Shown here: piece by piece, positions 7,099 through 14,459 of the stretch
Position numbering within the stretch: position 1 is the stretch's first letter
How the letters are laid out: every line of letters starts with the position of its first letter
DNA from: an uncultured Oscillospiraceae bacterium
Lineage (GTDB): Bacteria; Bacillota; Clostridia; Oscillospirales; Oscillospiraceae
Reading direction: 5' to 3'
Assembly (NCBI GenBank): GCA_937915075.1
Contig: CALDMA010000121.1
Location: 1 to 14,862, forward strand
DNA length: 14,862 nucleotides
Position numbers and translations under genes: made by a program
Notes under the pieces: generated by a model
Database searches by the model: none
Told to the model about the DNA's origin: nothing
What the model saw: only the letters and a program-made list of their open reading frames with translations

Positions 7099-8430
7099 AT
7101 GCAGAAGAAAGTAAATCCCGCAGCGCTGCTGCCGATCCTTGTATTCCTGCTCCTTTACCTGGGGCTGGGACTTATCTTTGAGTATGTGCTCAAGATCCCG
7201 ATGGGCTTTTATTCCATCCCTATCGTAGTTATTTTTCTTGTTGCGCTGCTGGTGGCGTGCTGCCAGAACCGCGCGCTGAGCTTTGACGACAAGCTCACGC
7301 GGATGGGGCAGGGCATCGGCGATAAGAACATCGTGACGATGCTGCTCATCTTCCTTGCCGCCGGTATCTTCGTCGGCGTGGTGGGCCGCTCGAGCGCGGA
7401 GAGCGTGGCGTATTTCATGCTCTCGATCATCCCGTCCAAGTTTGCCGTGGCGGTGCTGTTTGTCGTCAGCTGCTTCGTCTCCACCGCCATGGGCACGAGC
7501 GTCGGAACCATCACGCTCATCACGCCCATCGCCATCCCCATCGCCGCGGCAAGCGGCTATTCCCTGCCGCTGTGCATCGGCTCGGTCATGGGCGGAGCGA
7601 TGTTCGGCGACAATTTGAGCTTCATTTCCGATACCACCATCGCCGCCTGCAACGGACAGGGCTGCGCGATGAAGGACAAGTTCCGTGAAAACTTCCACAT
7701 TGCTCTGCCCGCGGCGCTCGCGACGCTCGTGCTCATCCTCGTGCTGACGCTGAACGCCGACGTTGTCCCGGCGGAGATCCCCGGCTATCACCTGATCCAG
7801 ATCATCCCCTATGTGCTGGTGCTCATCGGCGGCATCGTCGGCATCAACGTGTTCGTGGTGCTGCTCATCGGCATTGTGTCCGGGTCCGTTATCGTGCTTG
7901 CCACCGGCGCGACCGGACAGACGGGCGTGCTTGCGGTCAAGGCACTGCTGGAGAACATGGGCAGCGGTGCCGCCGGTATGTTTGAAACGTCGATGGTCGC
8001 CATCCTCGTCTCCGCCATCTGCGCGCTCATCCGCGAGTACGGCGGCTTTGAGGCGCTGCTGGGCTGGATCAGAAAAGCGTTCCGCGGCAAGCGCGGCGGA
8101 CAGATCGGCATGGGCCTGCTCGTCGGCGCGATGGACATTGCCACCGCGAACAACACCGTCGCCATCGTGATGGCGAACCCCATCGCAAGGGAAATGAGCG
8201 AGGAATACGGCATCACGCCGCGCAAGGCGGCGTCGATCCTCGATACCTTCTCCTGCATCTTCCAGGGCATCATTCCCTACGGCGCGCAGATGCTCGTTGC
8301 CATCGCCGCGGCGCACGAGCTGGGGTATCAGGTCTCCGCGTTTGAGATCATTCCGAATCTGTTCTATCCGTTCCTGCTGGCCGTCAGCTCCTTCTTCTTC
8401 ATCGCCGTCGACGGCAAAAAGAAGGCCTGA
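7099..8430 (+). CDS. NhaC-family Na+/H+ antiporter-like membrane transporter
   Basis: A 443-residue integral membrane protein with about ten to eleven hydrophobic segments. The diagnostic part is GSVMGGAMFGDNLSFISDTTIAA (161-183), the conserved acidic region of NhaC-type antiporters, followed by a charged loop and a histidine (H200). A second conserved acidic segment is GAMDIATANNTVAIVMANPIA (343-363). Members exchange Na+ for protons, or in some branches an organic substrate such as malate for lactate, so sodium exchange is an inference. The ATG at 7099 has AGGAAGGA upstream and begins a normal amphipathic N-terminus; the frame is open further upstream only because it overlaps the preceding gene. 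A 5-bp hairpin (7043-7056) lies in the gap before it and might be an mRNA processing site. The next gene starts three bases after the stop. Confidence 0.85.
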   Translation: MQKKVNPAALLPILVFLLLYLGLGLIFEYVLKIPMGFYSIPIVVIFLVALLVACCQNRALSFDDKLTRMGQGIGDKNIVTMLLIFLAAGIFVGVVGRSSAESVAYFMLSIIPSKFAVAVLFVVSCFVSTAMGTSVGTITLITPIAIPIAAASGYSLPLCIGSVMGGAMFGDNLSFISDTTIAACNGQGCAMKDKFRENFHIALPAALATLVLILVLTLNADVVPAEIPGYHLIQIIPYVLVLIGGIVGINVFVVLLIGIVSGSVIVLATGATGQTGVLAVKALLENMGSGAAGMFETSMVAILVSAICALIREYGGFEALLGWIRKAFRGKRGGQIGMGLLVGAMDIATANNTVAIVMANPIAREMSEEYGITPRKAASILDTFSCIFQGIIPYGAQMLVAIAAAHELGYQVSAFEIIPNLFYPFLLAVSSFFFIAVDGKKKA

Positions 8431-8433
8431 GCC

Positions 8434-9240
8434 ATGCCCGACCTTGCACGGCTCCGCGCCAAGCGGCTCTTCCTGCTCGATCTGGACGGGACGCTCTATC
8501 TGGACGAGCGCCTCTTTGACGGCACGGCGGACTTCCTGCGCGCGATCCGCTCGCGCGGCGGAACGTACCGCTTTCTGACGAATAACTCCTCCCGCGGGGC
8601 GGAGAGCTATGTGGAGAAGCTGCGCCGCCTCGGCGTGGAGGCGGAGACCTCCGACTTCCTCACGAGCGTGGACGCGCTCATCGCGCATCTGCACACGCAG
8701 GGCATGGCGGAAAAGCTCCTCTACGTCTGCGGCACGCAGTCGATGAAGCGGCAGCTCACGCAGGCGGGACTGCGCCTGACGGACGACCGCGATGCGGCGG
8801 TGGACGCCTTCGTGATGGGCTTCGACACCGAGCTGACCTTTCAGAAGTTAGAGGACGCCTGCATCCTCCTGAACCGCGGCGTGGACTATCTTGCCACCAA
8901 TCCCGACTGGGTCTGCCCGACATGGTACGGCTTTGTGCCGGACTGCGGCAGCGTATGCGAGATGCTCTTCCGCGCGACCGGACGGCGGCCCTATGTCATC
9001 GGCAAGCCGAGGCCCGATATGGCGCGCCTTGCGATGGCGCTCGGCGGCTTTTCCGCCGAGGAGACGGTGCTGCTCGGCGACCGGCTCTACACCGACATTG
9101 CCTGCGGCGTGAACGCGGGCATCGACACGGTGCTCGTCCTCTCGGGCGAGACGAAGGAGGCGGATCTGGCCGGCAGCGCGGTGCAGCCGACGTTTGTGCT
9201 CGGCAGCGTCGCGGACTATCTGAGCCTTTTACAGGAATGA
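8434..9240 (+). CDS. HAD superfamily subfamily IIA phosphatase (NagD / AraL-like)
   Basis: A 268-residue cytoplasmic phosphatase. HAD motifs are all present: DLDGT (16-20, nucleophile D16 and acid D18), the subfamily IIA-specific TNNSSR (49-54), GKPRPDM (190-196, K191), and GDRLYTDI (215-222, D216 and D221). The cap inserted between motifs II and III (about 75-185) makes it type IIA. Relatives dephosphorylate sugar phosphates, nucleoside monophosphates, 2-phosphoglycolate or p-nitrophenyl phosphate, and often serve in metabolite repair, so the substrate cannot be named. It starts three bases after the antiporter stop with a weak AAGAAGG ribosome site, which suggests translational coupling. 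A strong terminator follows immediately. Confidence 0.9.
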   Translation: MPDLARLRAKRLFLLDLDGTLYLDERLFDGTADFLRAIRSRGGTYRFLTNNSSRGAESYVEKLRRLGVEAETSDFLTSVDALIAHLHTQGMAEKLLYVCGTQSMKRQLTQAGLRLTDDRDAAVDAFVMGFDTELTFQKLEDACILLNRGVDYLATNPDWVCPTWYGFVPDCGSVCEMLFRATGRRPYVIGKPRPDMARLAMALGGFSAEETVLLGDRLYTDIACGVNAGIDTVLVLSGETKEADLAGSAVQPTFVLGSVADYLSLLQE

Positions 9241-9269
9241 AAAAACGACCGCATGAGCGGTCGTTTTTT
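9240..9269. terminator. Bidirectional terminator between the HAD-IIA gene and dpaB
   Basis: Stem ACGACCGC / GCGGTCGT with an ATGA loop, flanked by an A-run on the left and a T-run on the right. It therefore works in both directions and serves both converging transcripts. Confidence 0.9.
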
Positions 9270-9273
9270 GCGC

Positions 9274-9846
9274 CTATTTTACCAGCAGCGGCTGGAGCTG
9301 CACGCCGCGCAGCGCCGCGTCGACGGTCGGCACGAGCTGCGAAAAGTCGGCGATGAGCGAGGTGGGCTTACCCTGCGGATCGTCCTGCCCGAAGGGAACG
9401 AAGTAGTAGTTCTTCCGGTTGAGGAGAGCGGCGAGATTCGGCGCGCTCGCGCTCAGACCGTCGTTCGTCGCCAGCGCGACGACCACGGGCTTGCCGTTGC
9501 GCAGATGGGATTTTGCCGCCATCGTCACCGGCCCGTCGGTGACGCCGTGGGCGAGCTTGGCAAGGGTGTTGCCTGTACAGGGCGCGATGACGAGGACGTC
9601 GGCAAGATCCTGCGGACCGAACGGCTCGGCCTCCACGATGGTGCGGATGGCGGGACGCCCCGCCGCGCGCTCCACGCGCGCGATGAGATCGTCGGCCAGC
9701 CCGAAGCGGGTGTCGTACCGCGCCGTGTTTTCGGAGAGAATGGGGATCAGCTCGAAGCTCTCGGCCATTTCCTCAAAGAGCATCAAAATTTTCGGGTGAT
9801 TGCAGAATGAGCCGCAGAGGGCAAATCCGATGCGTTCGGTTCTCAT
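9274..9846 (-). CDS. dpaB: Dipicolinate synthase subunit B
   Basis: A 190-residue flavoprotein-fold subunit (also called spoVFB). With DpaA it converts 4-hydroxy-tetrahydrodipicolinate to dipicolinic acid in the mother cell; the product is loaded into the forespore as the calcium chelate and gives wet-heat resistance. The flavoprotein-like signatures are GFALCGSFCNH (7-17) and VLVIAPCTGNTLAKLAHGVTDGPVTMAAKSHLR (84-116), highly typical of this subunit. Length fits the family (about 195-200). The start overlaps the dpaA stop in an ATGA arrangement, with GGAGG seven bases upstream inside dpaA, so the two subunits are translationally coupled. Its presence marks the organism as an endospore former that uses the dedicated DpaAB enzyme and not the Etf-type alternative reported in some clostridia. 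Confidence 0.93.
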   Translation of the reverse strand: MRTERIGFALCGSFCNHPKILMLFEEMAESFELIPILSENTARYDTRFGLADDLIARVERAAGRPAIRTIVEAEPFGPQDLADVLVIAPCTGNTLAKLAHGVTDGPVTMAAKSHLRNGKPVVVALATNDGLSASAPNLAALLNRKNYYFVPFGQDDPQGKPTSLIADFSQLVPTVDAALRGVQLQPLLVK

Positions 9847-10679
9847 GCTTCTTCCTCCCATATTTTTTCCAAGGTCAGCTTGATGGCGCGCGCCGCGGTC
9901 TCCGGCGCGGCCTTGCCGGGAAGCCCCGGCGCGGCGATACACTTCAGCCCCAACGCCTCCGCCGCTTCGCGGTCGAAGCCGGGCTGTGAGGCCAGCTCGA
10001 GCAGCACGCACTCCCGCGGCAGCTCGCGCAGCAGCTCCTCCGTGAGCACGATGTGCGGCACGGTGTTGAAGACGACGCGAAAGCTCCCGAGCCGTCCGGC
10101 GAGACGGTTCGTGCGAAGACCGCGGTAGCCGAAGGCGTCGATCCACGCGAGATCGTCCAGCCGCCGCGCGCTGACCGTGACCTCTGCGCCCAGCCCACGC
10201 AGACGGTGGGCAAGCAGCTTGCCGATGCGCCCGAAGCCGATGACAAGACACGGCGTGCCGCAGAGCGTCACGTCCGTCGCGGCCATCGCCGCCTCGATGG
10301 CGCCCTCCGCCGTCGGCACGCCGTTGCGCACCGCCAGCTCCTCACGTGAGAGGTAGTCGGTCAGCGTCAGGCCGAATTCCGCCGCAGCCTCGCGGTCGGC
10401 GGCCTTCACGCCGCCGGCGTAAAGGCGCTGCTCCGGACGCAGCAGCGCGAATAATCCGCACAGCGGAAGCGCCGCAGCGGTGCAGTTGAGATTTTTTCCG
10501 CGCGAGAGCGGCACGGGCAGCACGACGCGATCGGCTTGCGCTGCTTCCTCCAACGCCGTGTCCTCCATGCCGAAGCCGCGCAGGCCCCACGTCCGCACCG
10601 GATGGCCGTCCTCCGCGAGCAGACGCGCGAGCAGCGCCATGCGCCGGTCCCCGCCGAGCACGGCGATCGTTTTTTTCAT
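9843..10679 (-). CDS. dpaA: Dipicolinate synthase subunit A
   Basis: A 278-residue NAD(P)-dependent Rossmann subunit (also called spoVFA). The N-terminal domain begins KTIAVLGGDRR, the usual start of this family. The nucleotide-binding segment is CLVIGFGRIGKLLAHRL (144-160). The C-terminal part shows LLELASQPGFDREAAEALG...APGLPGKAAPETA (226-262), also family-typical. It catalyses the dehydrogenation step to dipicolinate together with DpaB. The start at 10679 is preferred because AAAGGGGG lies upstream; an in-frame ATG at 10697 would put that ribosome site inside the gene. Upstream on the minus strand is CATAGAGTA, matching the CATAnnnTA -10 element of mother-cell sigma-K promoters, which is the expected control. 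The gene diverges from a HAD phosphatase gene. Confidence 0.93.
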   Translation of the reverse strand: MKKTIAVLGGDRRMALLARLLAEDGHPVRTWGLRGFGMEDTALEEAAQADRVVLPVPLSRGKNLNCTAAALPLCGLFALLRPEQRLYAGGVKAADREAAAEFGLTLTDYLSREELAVRNGVPTAEGAIEAAMAATDVTLCGTPCLVIGFGRIGKLLAHRLRGLGAEVTVSARRLDDLAWIDAFGYRGLRTNRLAGRLGSFRVVFNTVPHIVLTEELLRELPRECVLLELASQPGFDREAAEALGLKCIAAPGLPGKAAPETAARAIKLTLEKIWEEEA

Positions 10680-10703
10680 AGGCGTCCCCCTTTCCATTCC
10701 TCT

Positions 10704-10712
10704 TACTCTATG
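10704..10712 (-). promoter_or_regulatory. Sigma-K (or sigma-E) type -10 element upstream of dpaAB
   Basis: Minus-strand CATAGAGTA agrees with CATAnnnTA, 25 bases upstream of the dpaA start codon. The matching AC-type -35 is not clear, so mother-cell sigma control is supported by the -10 and by the gene's known role only. Confidence 0.55.
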
Positions 10713-10733
10713 CGCGCGGCGGGGGAAATTTGA

Positions 10734-10762
10734 TTACGAAACGCAAAAGAGTGTGGTATCAT
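10734..10762 (+). promoter_or_regulatory. Predicted promoter of the YjjG-like HAD gene
   Basis: TTACGA (10734-10739), a 17-base spacer and TATCAT (10757-10762), with TG at the extended -10 position (10754-10755). The leader before the ATG is about 20 bases and includes AAAGGAG. Confidence 0.55.
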
Positions 10763-10788
10763 GGCAAAAAATCAAAGGAGACCCGGCT

Positions 10789-11478
10789 ATGACACGTTAT
10801 CCCTATCTGCTCTTCGACGCTGACAACACGCTCTTTTGCTTCGATGAGGCGAACCGGCACGCCTTCCGCGCTGTGTGCGAGACCTTTGGACTGCCCGATG
10901 CGCAGGATTTTTTTGAGCGCTTTGAAACCGTCAACAACGCGACGTGGGAGCGCTTTGATCGCGGTGAGCTGACAAAGGATGAGACGGTGCTCGAGCGTTT
11001 CCGCGCTTTCTTTGCCGCCGAGGGCATCGGAGGCATTGACCCGGCGGACTGCAACCGTGTTCATTTGGAGTGCCTGAGCAATTCGACCTATCTTATGCCT
11101 CACGCGGCGGAGGTCGTGGCTGAACTGAAGAAAACGCACCGCATCTATCTCATCACCAATGCGGTCGAAGCCGTACAGCGCGGGCGGCTGGGACGCTCGG
11201 CGCTCGCGCCGTATGTGGAGGAGGCGTTCATCTCCGAGACCGCGGGCGCGGCGAAGCCGTCCGTGGAATACTTTGACTATGTGTTCGCTCACATCGACGG
11301 CATTACGCGGGAGAACTGCCTGGTCATCGGCGATTCACTCACGAGCGACATTCAGGGCGCGAACTACTATGGACTTGCGTGCTGCTGGTACAATCCGAAG
11401 CGGGTGCCAAAGCCCGAAGCGCTCCGCGTGGACTACGAGATACACAACCTGCGGGAGCTGTACGGCATTGTGAAATAA
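10789..11478 (+). CDS. HAD-family phosphatase, YjjG-like (possible pyrimidine nucleotidase)
   Basis: A 229-residue HAD hydrolase of the capped subfamily IA. Motif I is DADNTL (10-15, nucleophile D10, acid D12); the DADNTL form is typical of the YjjG group, where most HAD enzymes have DxDGT. Motif II is ITNAV (122-126, T123), motif III is the lysine in AAKPS (K156), and motif IV is GDSLTSDIQGA (181-191, D182 and D187). The helical cap lies at about 17-90. YjjG in E. coli dephosphorylates pyrimidine monophosphates and helps exclude non-canonical nucleotides; that role here is inference from resemblance. AAAGGAG eight bases upstream supports the start. The gene is monocistronic: its own promoter lies in front and a strong bidirectional terminator directly behind. 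Confidence 0.88.
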   Translation: MTRYPYLLFDADNTLFCFDEANRHAFRAVCETFGLPDAQDFFERFETVNNATWERFDRGELTKDETVLERFRAFFAAEGIGGIDPADCNRVHLECLSNSTYLMPHAAEVVAELKKTHRIYLITNAVEAVQRGRLGRSALAPYVEEAFISETAGAAKPSVEYFDYVFAHIDGITRENCLVIGDSLTSDIQGANYYGLACCWYNPKRVPKPEALRVDYEIHNLRELYGIVK

Positions 11479-11479
11479 G

Positions 11480-11508
11480 AAAAGCGCCGGCCAATGGCCG
11501 GCGCTTTT
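11480..11508. terminator. Bidirectional terminator between the YjjG-like gene and the ATP-grasp gene
   Basis: A 9-bp perfect GC stem (GCGCCGGCC / GGCCGGCGC) with an AAT loop, flanked by AAAA on the left and TTTT on the right. It starts one base after the HAD stop and ends just before the ATP-grasp stop, so it can end both converging transcripts. Confidence 0.88.
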
Positions 11509-11511
11509 GCG

Positions 11512-12762
11512 TCATTTCTCTTTGCTCTTATCAAAATAGTAGCGCGCGAAGTTTTTGTACTGCGCGGCGTAATACCTTGCCAGCCGGTACACGCGCGCGG
11601 GGGCAAGATCGCCGCCGCACCAGAGCGTGTGCAGGGCTTTGTATTGCTTCATCTCCTCGCGCAGGGCGGGAGAGGTAACGTATTTTGTCAGGATGCCGCG
11701 CGGAACGTTGGACCACAGTGCGGTCGTTTCGTTGTAGATGCACTTCCCGCGGCGGCCATAGACCACGTCCTCGGTGAGCAGCTTCATCATGTTAATGCCC
11801 GCCGCGCGGCAGAAGAAGCTCGAGCGGCCCAGCCGCGGGTTGATCTCAAAGAGCACATAGCGCCCGGTGCGGCTGTCGTACTTCATGTCGATGTTGGAGA
11901 AGCCGACGTAGCCGATGGCCTGCAAAAACCGCTGCATTTTATCGTAGAGCAGCGTGTCGCCGCGCGAGAGGATGGCGGCGTAGTTGCCGACGCTCTTGGG
12001 GTCGTAGTATTCGAGCACCGGCTGGCCGAGGCACATCGCACGCACCGTTCCGTCCGTGTCGGAGTAGCTGTTGAGCACGCGCATGGCGTCGTCTCCGCCG
12101 GGAATAAACTCCTGAAGGATGAGCTTGCCGCGGTAGCCGGAGCCGTTCATGCTGCGCACCATCGTGAGGTATTCCTCTTTGGTATCAAAGAAAAAGACCT
12201 TCTTCTGCCCCTCAAAATGGCAGCGCAGGTAGTCGAGCGCGTTGGAATTTTCCGGCTTGACGACGATGGGGAAGTCGAACGGCAGACGGTCGACGACGCT
12301 CTCGCGGTCGGCGACCTCGATGCGCTCGTCGGGCGCGGCGATGACGGTCTTGGGATAGTCCAGACCGTACTGCTCGCAGAGCGCGTAGAACCGATCCTTG
12401 GTGTCGAAGGTCTCGAGCAGCTGCTCGGAGATGAAGCGGTTCGCGATCAGTCCCTCGAAGCGGTCGTAATGGCGGCAGAGCAGGCCGGTGTAATAGTCCG
12501 AGCAGGGGATGACGAGCAGTTTTTCGTAGTCCCTGGAGCACTCGCGCAGCACACCGAGCAGCGCGTCGGGGAATACCTCCTCGCGCTCGAAGCCGGCGAT
12601 GATGCGGCAGTCAAAGAGACGCGAGTGCCGCGTGGGAATGAGCTGCGCGGTGCACACGAGCAGCGGCATGACCTCGGGGTACGCCTCGCGGAAGAGGCGT
12701 GCCGTGCCGTAGGCGTTCTCGTCGCTGCCGAGAATGATGGGCAGAAAGTCCTTTTTCTTCAT
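11512..12762 (-). CDS. ATP-grasp carboxylate-amine ligase (D-aspartate-ligase-like)
   Basis: A 416-residue cytoplasmic ATP-grasp enzyme. The N-terminal domain starts LPIILGSDENAYGTAR (7-22), like the pre-ATP-grasp domain of D-aspartate ligases and related enzymes. The central ATP-binding part has FPIVVKPENSN (164-174, lysine K169) and KLILQEFIPGGDDAM (213-227). The metal- and phosphate-binding core is GFSNIDMKYDSRTGRYVLFEINPRLG (287-312), with D292, E307 and N309 the likely Mg ligands. Such enzymes form an amide through an acyl-phosphate. The start overlaps the stop of the upstream MurE-like gene (ATGA), so both are probably made together and act on one substrate. Attaching an amino acid to a peptidoglycan precursor is the best guess, by analogy with the enterococcal D-aspartate ligase that builds the cross-bridge. 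The real substrate is unknown. About 70 C-terminal residues are basic and aromatic. Confidence 0.75.
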   Translation of the reverse strand: MKKKDFLPIILGSDENAYGTARLFREAYPEVMPLLVCTAQLIPTRHSRLFDCRIIAGFEREEVFPDALLGVLRECSRDYEKLLVIPCSDYYTGLLCRHYDRFEGLIANRFISEQLLETFDTKDRFYALCEQYGLDYPKTVIAAPDERIEVADRESVVDRLPFDFPIVVKPENSNALDYLRCHFEGQKKVFFFDTKEEYLTMVRSMNGSGYRGKLILQEFIPGGDDAMRVLNSYSDTDGTVRAMCLGQPVLEYYDPKSVGNYAAILSRGDTLLYDKMQRFLQAIGYVGFSNIDMKYDSRTGRYVLFEINPRLGRSSFFCRAAGINMMKLLTEDVVYGRRGKCIYNETTALWSNVPRGILTKYVTSPALREEMKQYKALHTLWCGGDLAPARVYRLARYYAAQYKNFARYYFDKSKEK

Positions 12763-14273
12763 GCCTTCGCTTCCTTTTCGTCATATTCCGCCAGGTATTT
12801 GAGGGTCAGCTCCACATCGCTCGGGAAGGGGATGAAATCTCTGCCGCGCTTCATGGTCGTCTCCTCGCCCTTGCCCGTGAGCAGGATGACGTGCGGCTCG
12901 GGATGGTCGAGAATGGCGCGGCGGATGCATTCGGCGCGGTCCTCGCAGACGAGGTGCGGGCATTTGACGTGTTTTTCGATGTCGGCGGCGATCTGCGCAA
13001 ACGGCTCCTCGCCGGAGTCCTCCTCCGTGATGTAGACAAAGGCGCAGTTTTCGCCGCTCAGCTCGCCGAGGTCGCGGCGACGCTGGAGCGCGTGCGAGCC
13101 GGGGCAGCCGAACACGGAGATCATCTCCTTGCCGGGGTACTCTACCTTTGTTGAGCGGTAGAGCGCGTCGAAGCTCATGCGGTTGTGCGCGTAGTCCACG
13201 ATGACGGTCACCCTTTTGTCGCGGCTCTCGTAGACCTGCATCCGTCCGTTCGCCCGCGCCTTGCGCAGACCCGAGCGGACAAATTCCTCCGGCACGCCGA
13301 GCGCCATAGAGATCGCCATCGCCGCGAGCGCGTTGGATACGTTGAACAGACCCGGCATCGTGATGGAAAATTCACCGTTGTACCTCGGCGAGCGCACGGT
13401 GAAGTACAGCCCGTCGGCACGCTTTTCGACCCGTTCGCAAAAGACCGTGTCGCTCGCGTGGCTGCCGAAGGTGATGAGCTCACAGCCGCTCGATCTCGCG
13501 TGGGCGACGGTCTCCGCGGCGTGGTCGGCGTCGGTGTTGACGCAGCCGACGCGGCAGCTGTCAAAGAGCTTCAGCTTCGAGACGTAATAATCCGCGAAAT
13601 CCGGGTGTTCGATGGGGCTGATGTGATCGGTGCCGATGTTCAAAAACGCGCCCACATCAAAGGTCATGCCGCGCACGCGCCCGACCTTGAGCGCCTGCGA
13701 CGAGACCTCCATCACCAGATGGGAAATACCGGAATCGTATGCGTTCTGAAAATGCTGATAAAGCTCCAGCACCTCGGGCGTCGTGATGTGCGACTCCTCG
13801 GTGATGACGCCGTCGTAATTGTCGATGGACGAGAGGATGGCGCATGGGGGCTTCCCCTCGCTCGTGAGCCAGTCATTGAGAATGGAGCGGACGTAGTAGG
13901 CGGTCGTGCTCTTGCCCTTGGTGCCCGTGATGCCGACGCTCGTGAGCTTGTCGGTCACATGGTCGTAGAAGAGCTGGCCGAGCACGACCATCGCATAGCG
14001 GATGTCGCTCACAAGCAGATACGGTGCGTCCGCAGGGTAGGGCTTTTCGGCGACGTAGGCGGCCGCGCCCTGCGCGAGCGCCGCAGAAAGGTATTCCGCT
14101 TTGAAGTGCGCCCCCTTGCAGAGAAACAGCGAGGCGCCGTGCAGGCTGCGCGTGTCGTAGCTCAGACAGTCGATGGCGGTTCCCTCCGCGGCGGGCGTCA
14201 GCGTACTTGCGGTCAGAAGTCCGGCGCGCGTGAGCGCGTCGGCATAGTCCTTTAAGGTGTGTTTGGGATTCAT
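12759..14273 (-). CDS. MurE-like UDP-MurNAc-peptide ligase with atypical specificity loop
   Basis: A 504-residue Mur ligase. The N-terminal domain has DTRSLHGASLFLCKGAHF (40-57), the UDP-MurNAc-binding type seen in MurE. The ATP loop is GITGTKGKST (114-123). TTPE (164-167), EVSSQAL...GRVRG (189-202), NIGTDHISP (212-220) and K233 (candidate carbamylated lysine) complete the central domain. The C-terminal domain has VDYAHN (359-364) and FGCPGSHALQRRRDLG (388-403). MurE normally adds the third residue, meso-diaminopimelate or L-lysine, to UDP-MurNAc-L-Ala-D-Glu. At the position of the specificity motif (DNPR for diaminopimelate, DNPA- or DDP-type for lysine) this protein reads TEEDSGEE (416-423). 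The late GKGHE motif is GKGEE (467-471). It may therefore be a second MurE paralogue with another amino acid. AAAGGAG seven bases upstream supports the start. It is coupled to the ATP-grasp gene and driven by a strong promoter. Confidence 0.82.
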   Translation of the reverse strand: MNPKHTLKDYADALTRAGLLTASTLTPAAEGTAIDCLSYDTRSLHGASLFLCKGAHFKAEYLSAALAQGAAAYVAEKPYPADAPYLLVSDIRYAMVVLGQLFYDHVTDKLTSVGITGTKGKSTTAYYVRSILNDWLTSEGKPPCAILSSIDNYDGVITEESHITTPEVLELYQHFQNAYDSGISHLVMEVSSQALKVGRVRGMTFDVGAFLNIGTDHISPIEHPDFADYYVSKLKLFDSCRVGCVNTDADHAAETVAHARSSGCELITFGSHASDTVFCERVEKRADGLYFTVRSPRYNGEFSITMPGLFNVSNALAAMAISMALGVPEEFVRSGLRKARANGRMQVYESRDKRVTVIVDYAHNRMSFDALYRSTKVEYPGKEMISVFGCPGSHALQRRRDLGELSGENCAFVYITEEDSGEEPFAQIAADIEKHVKCPHLVCEDRAECIRRAILDHPEPHVILLTGKGEETTMKRGRDFIPFPSDVELTLKYLAEYDEKEAKA

Positions 14274-14325
14274 CTCTTCGCTCCTTTGGCAGTCGATGAA
14301 ATGGCGGGTCTCATAATAAATATAT

Positions 14326-14354
14326 AGTATAGCACGCGGCGCTTTTCCTGACAA
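14326..14354 (-). promoter_or_regulatory. Strong predicted sigma-A promoter of the MurE-like/ATP-grasp operon
   Basis: On the minus strand TTGTCA (14354-14349) is followed by exactly 17 bases and TATACT (14331-14326). This is close to consensus and suggests steady vegetative expression. Confidence 0.75.
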
Positions 14355-14379
14355 GAAAAAACGCTGGAAGACATTGCAT

Positions 14380-14408
14380 TTGCATTCTGCCCGTCTGCGC
14401 GGTATCAT
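14380..14408 (+). promoter_or_regulatory. Predicted promoter of the small peptide gene
   Basis: TTGCAT (14380-14385), 17 bases and TATCAT (14403-14408). It diverges from the MurE-like operon promoter 26 bases away, so the two -35 regions are close together. An imperfect palindrome (14416-14430, core TTGATCAA) sits at the expected transcription start. Confidence 0.6.
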
Positions 14409-14459
14409 AAACGACGTCCTTGATCAAGACGAAACTACCGATAAGGAGGCTCACGCGCT

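Noticed and set aside
7057..8694. 545-codon minus-strand frame opposite the NhaC-like gene
   Set aside because: The translation is rich in H, D, R and Q with no recognisable domain, while the plus strand encodes a clear transporter; it is a codon-usage shadow.
10680..10697. Upstream in-frame ATG for dpaA at 10697
   Set aside because: It would place the best ribosome site inside the gene, and the family sequence starts at the ATG at 10679.
11494..13035. 513-codon plus-strand frame opposite the ATP-grasp and MurE-like genes
   Set aside because: It crosses a strong terminator and two real genes, and has no ribosome site or family sequence.
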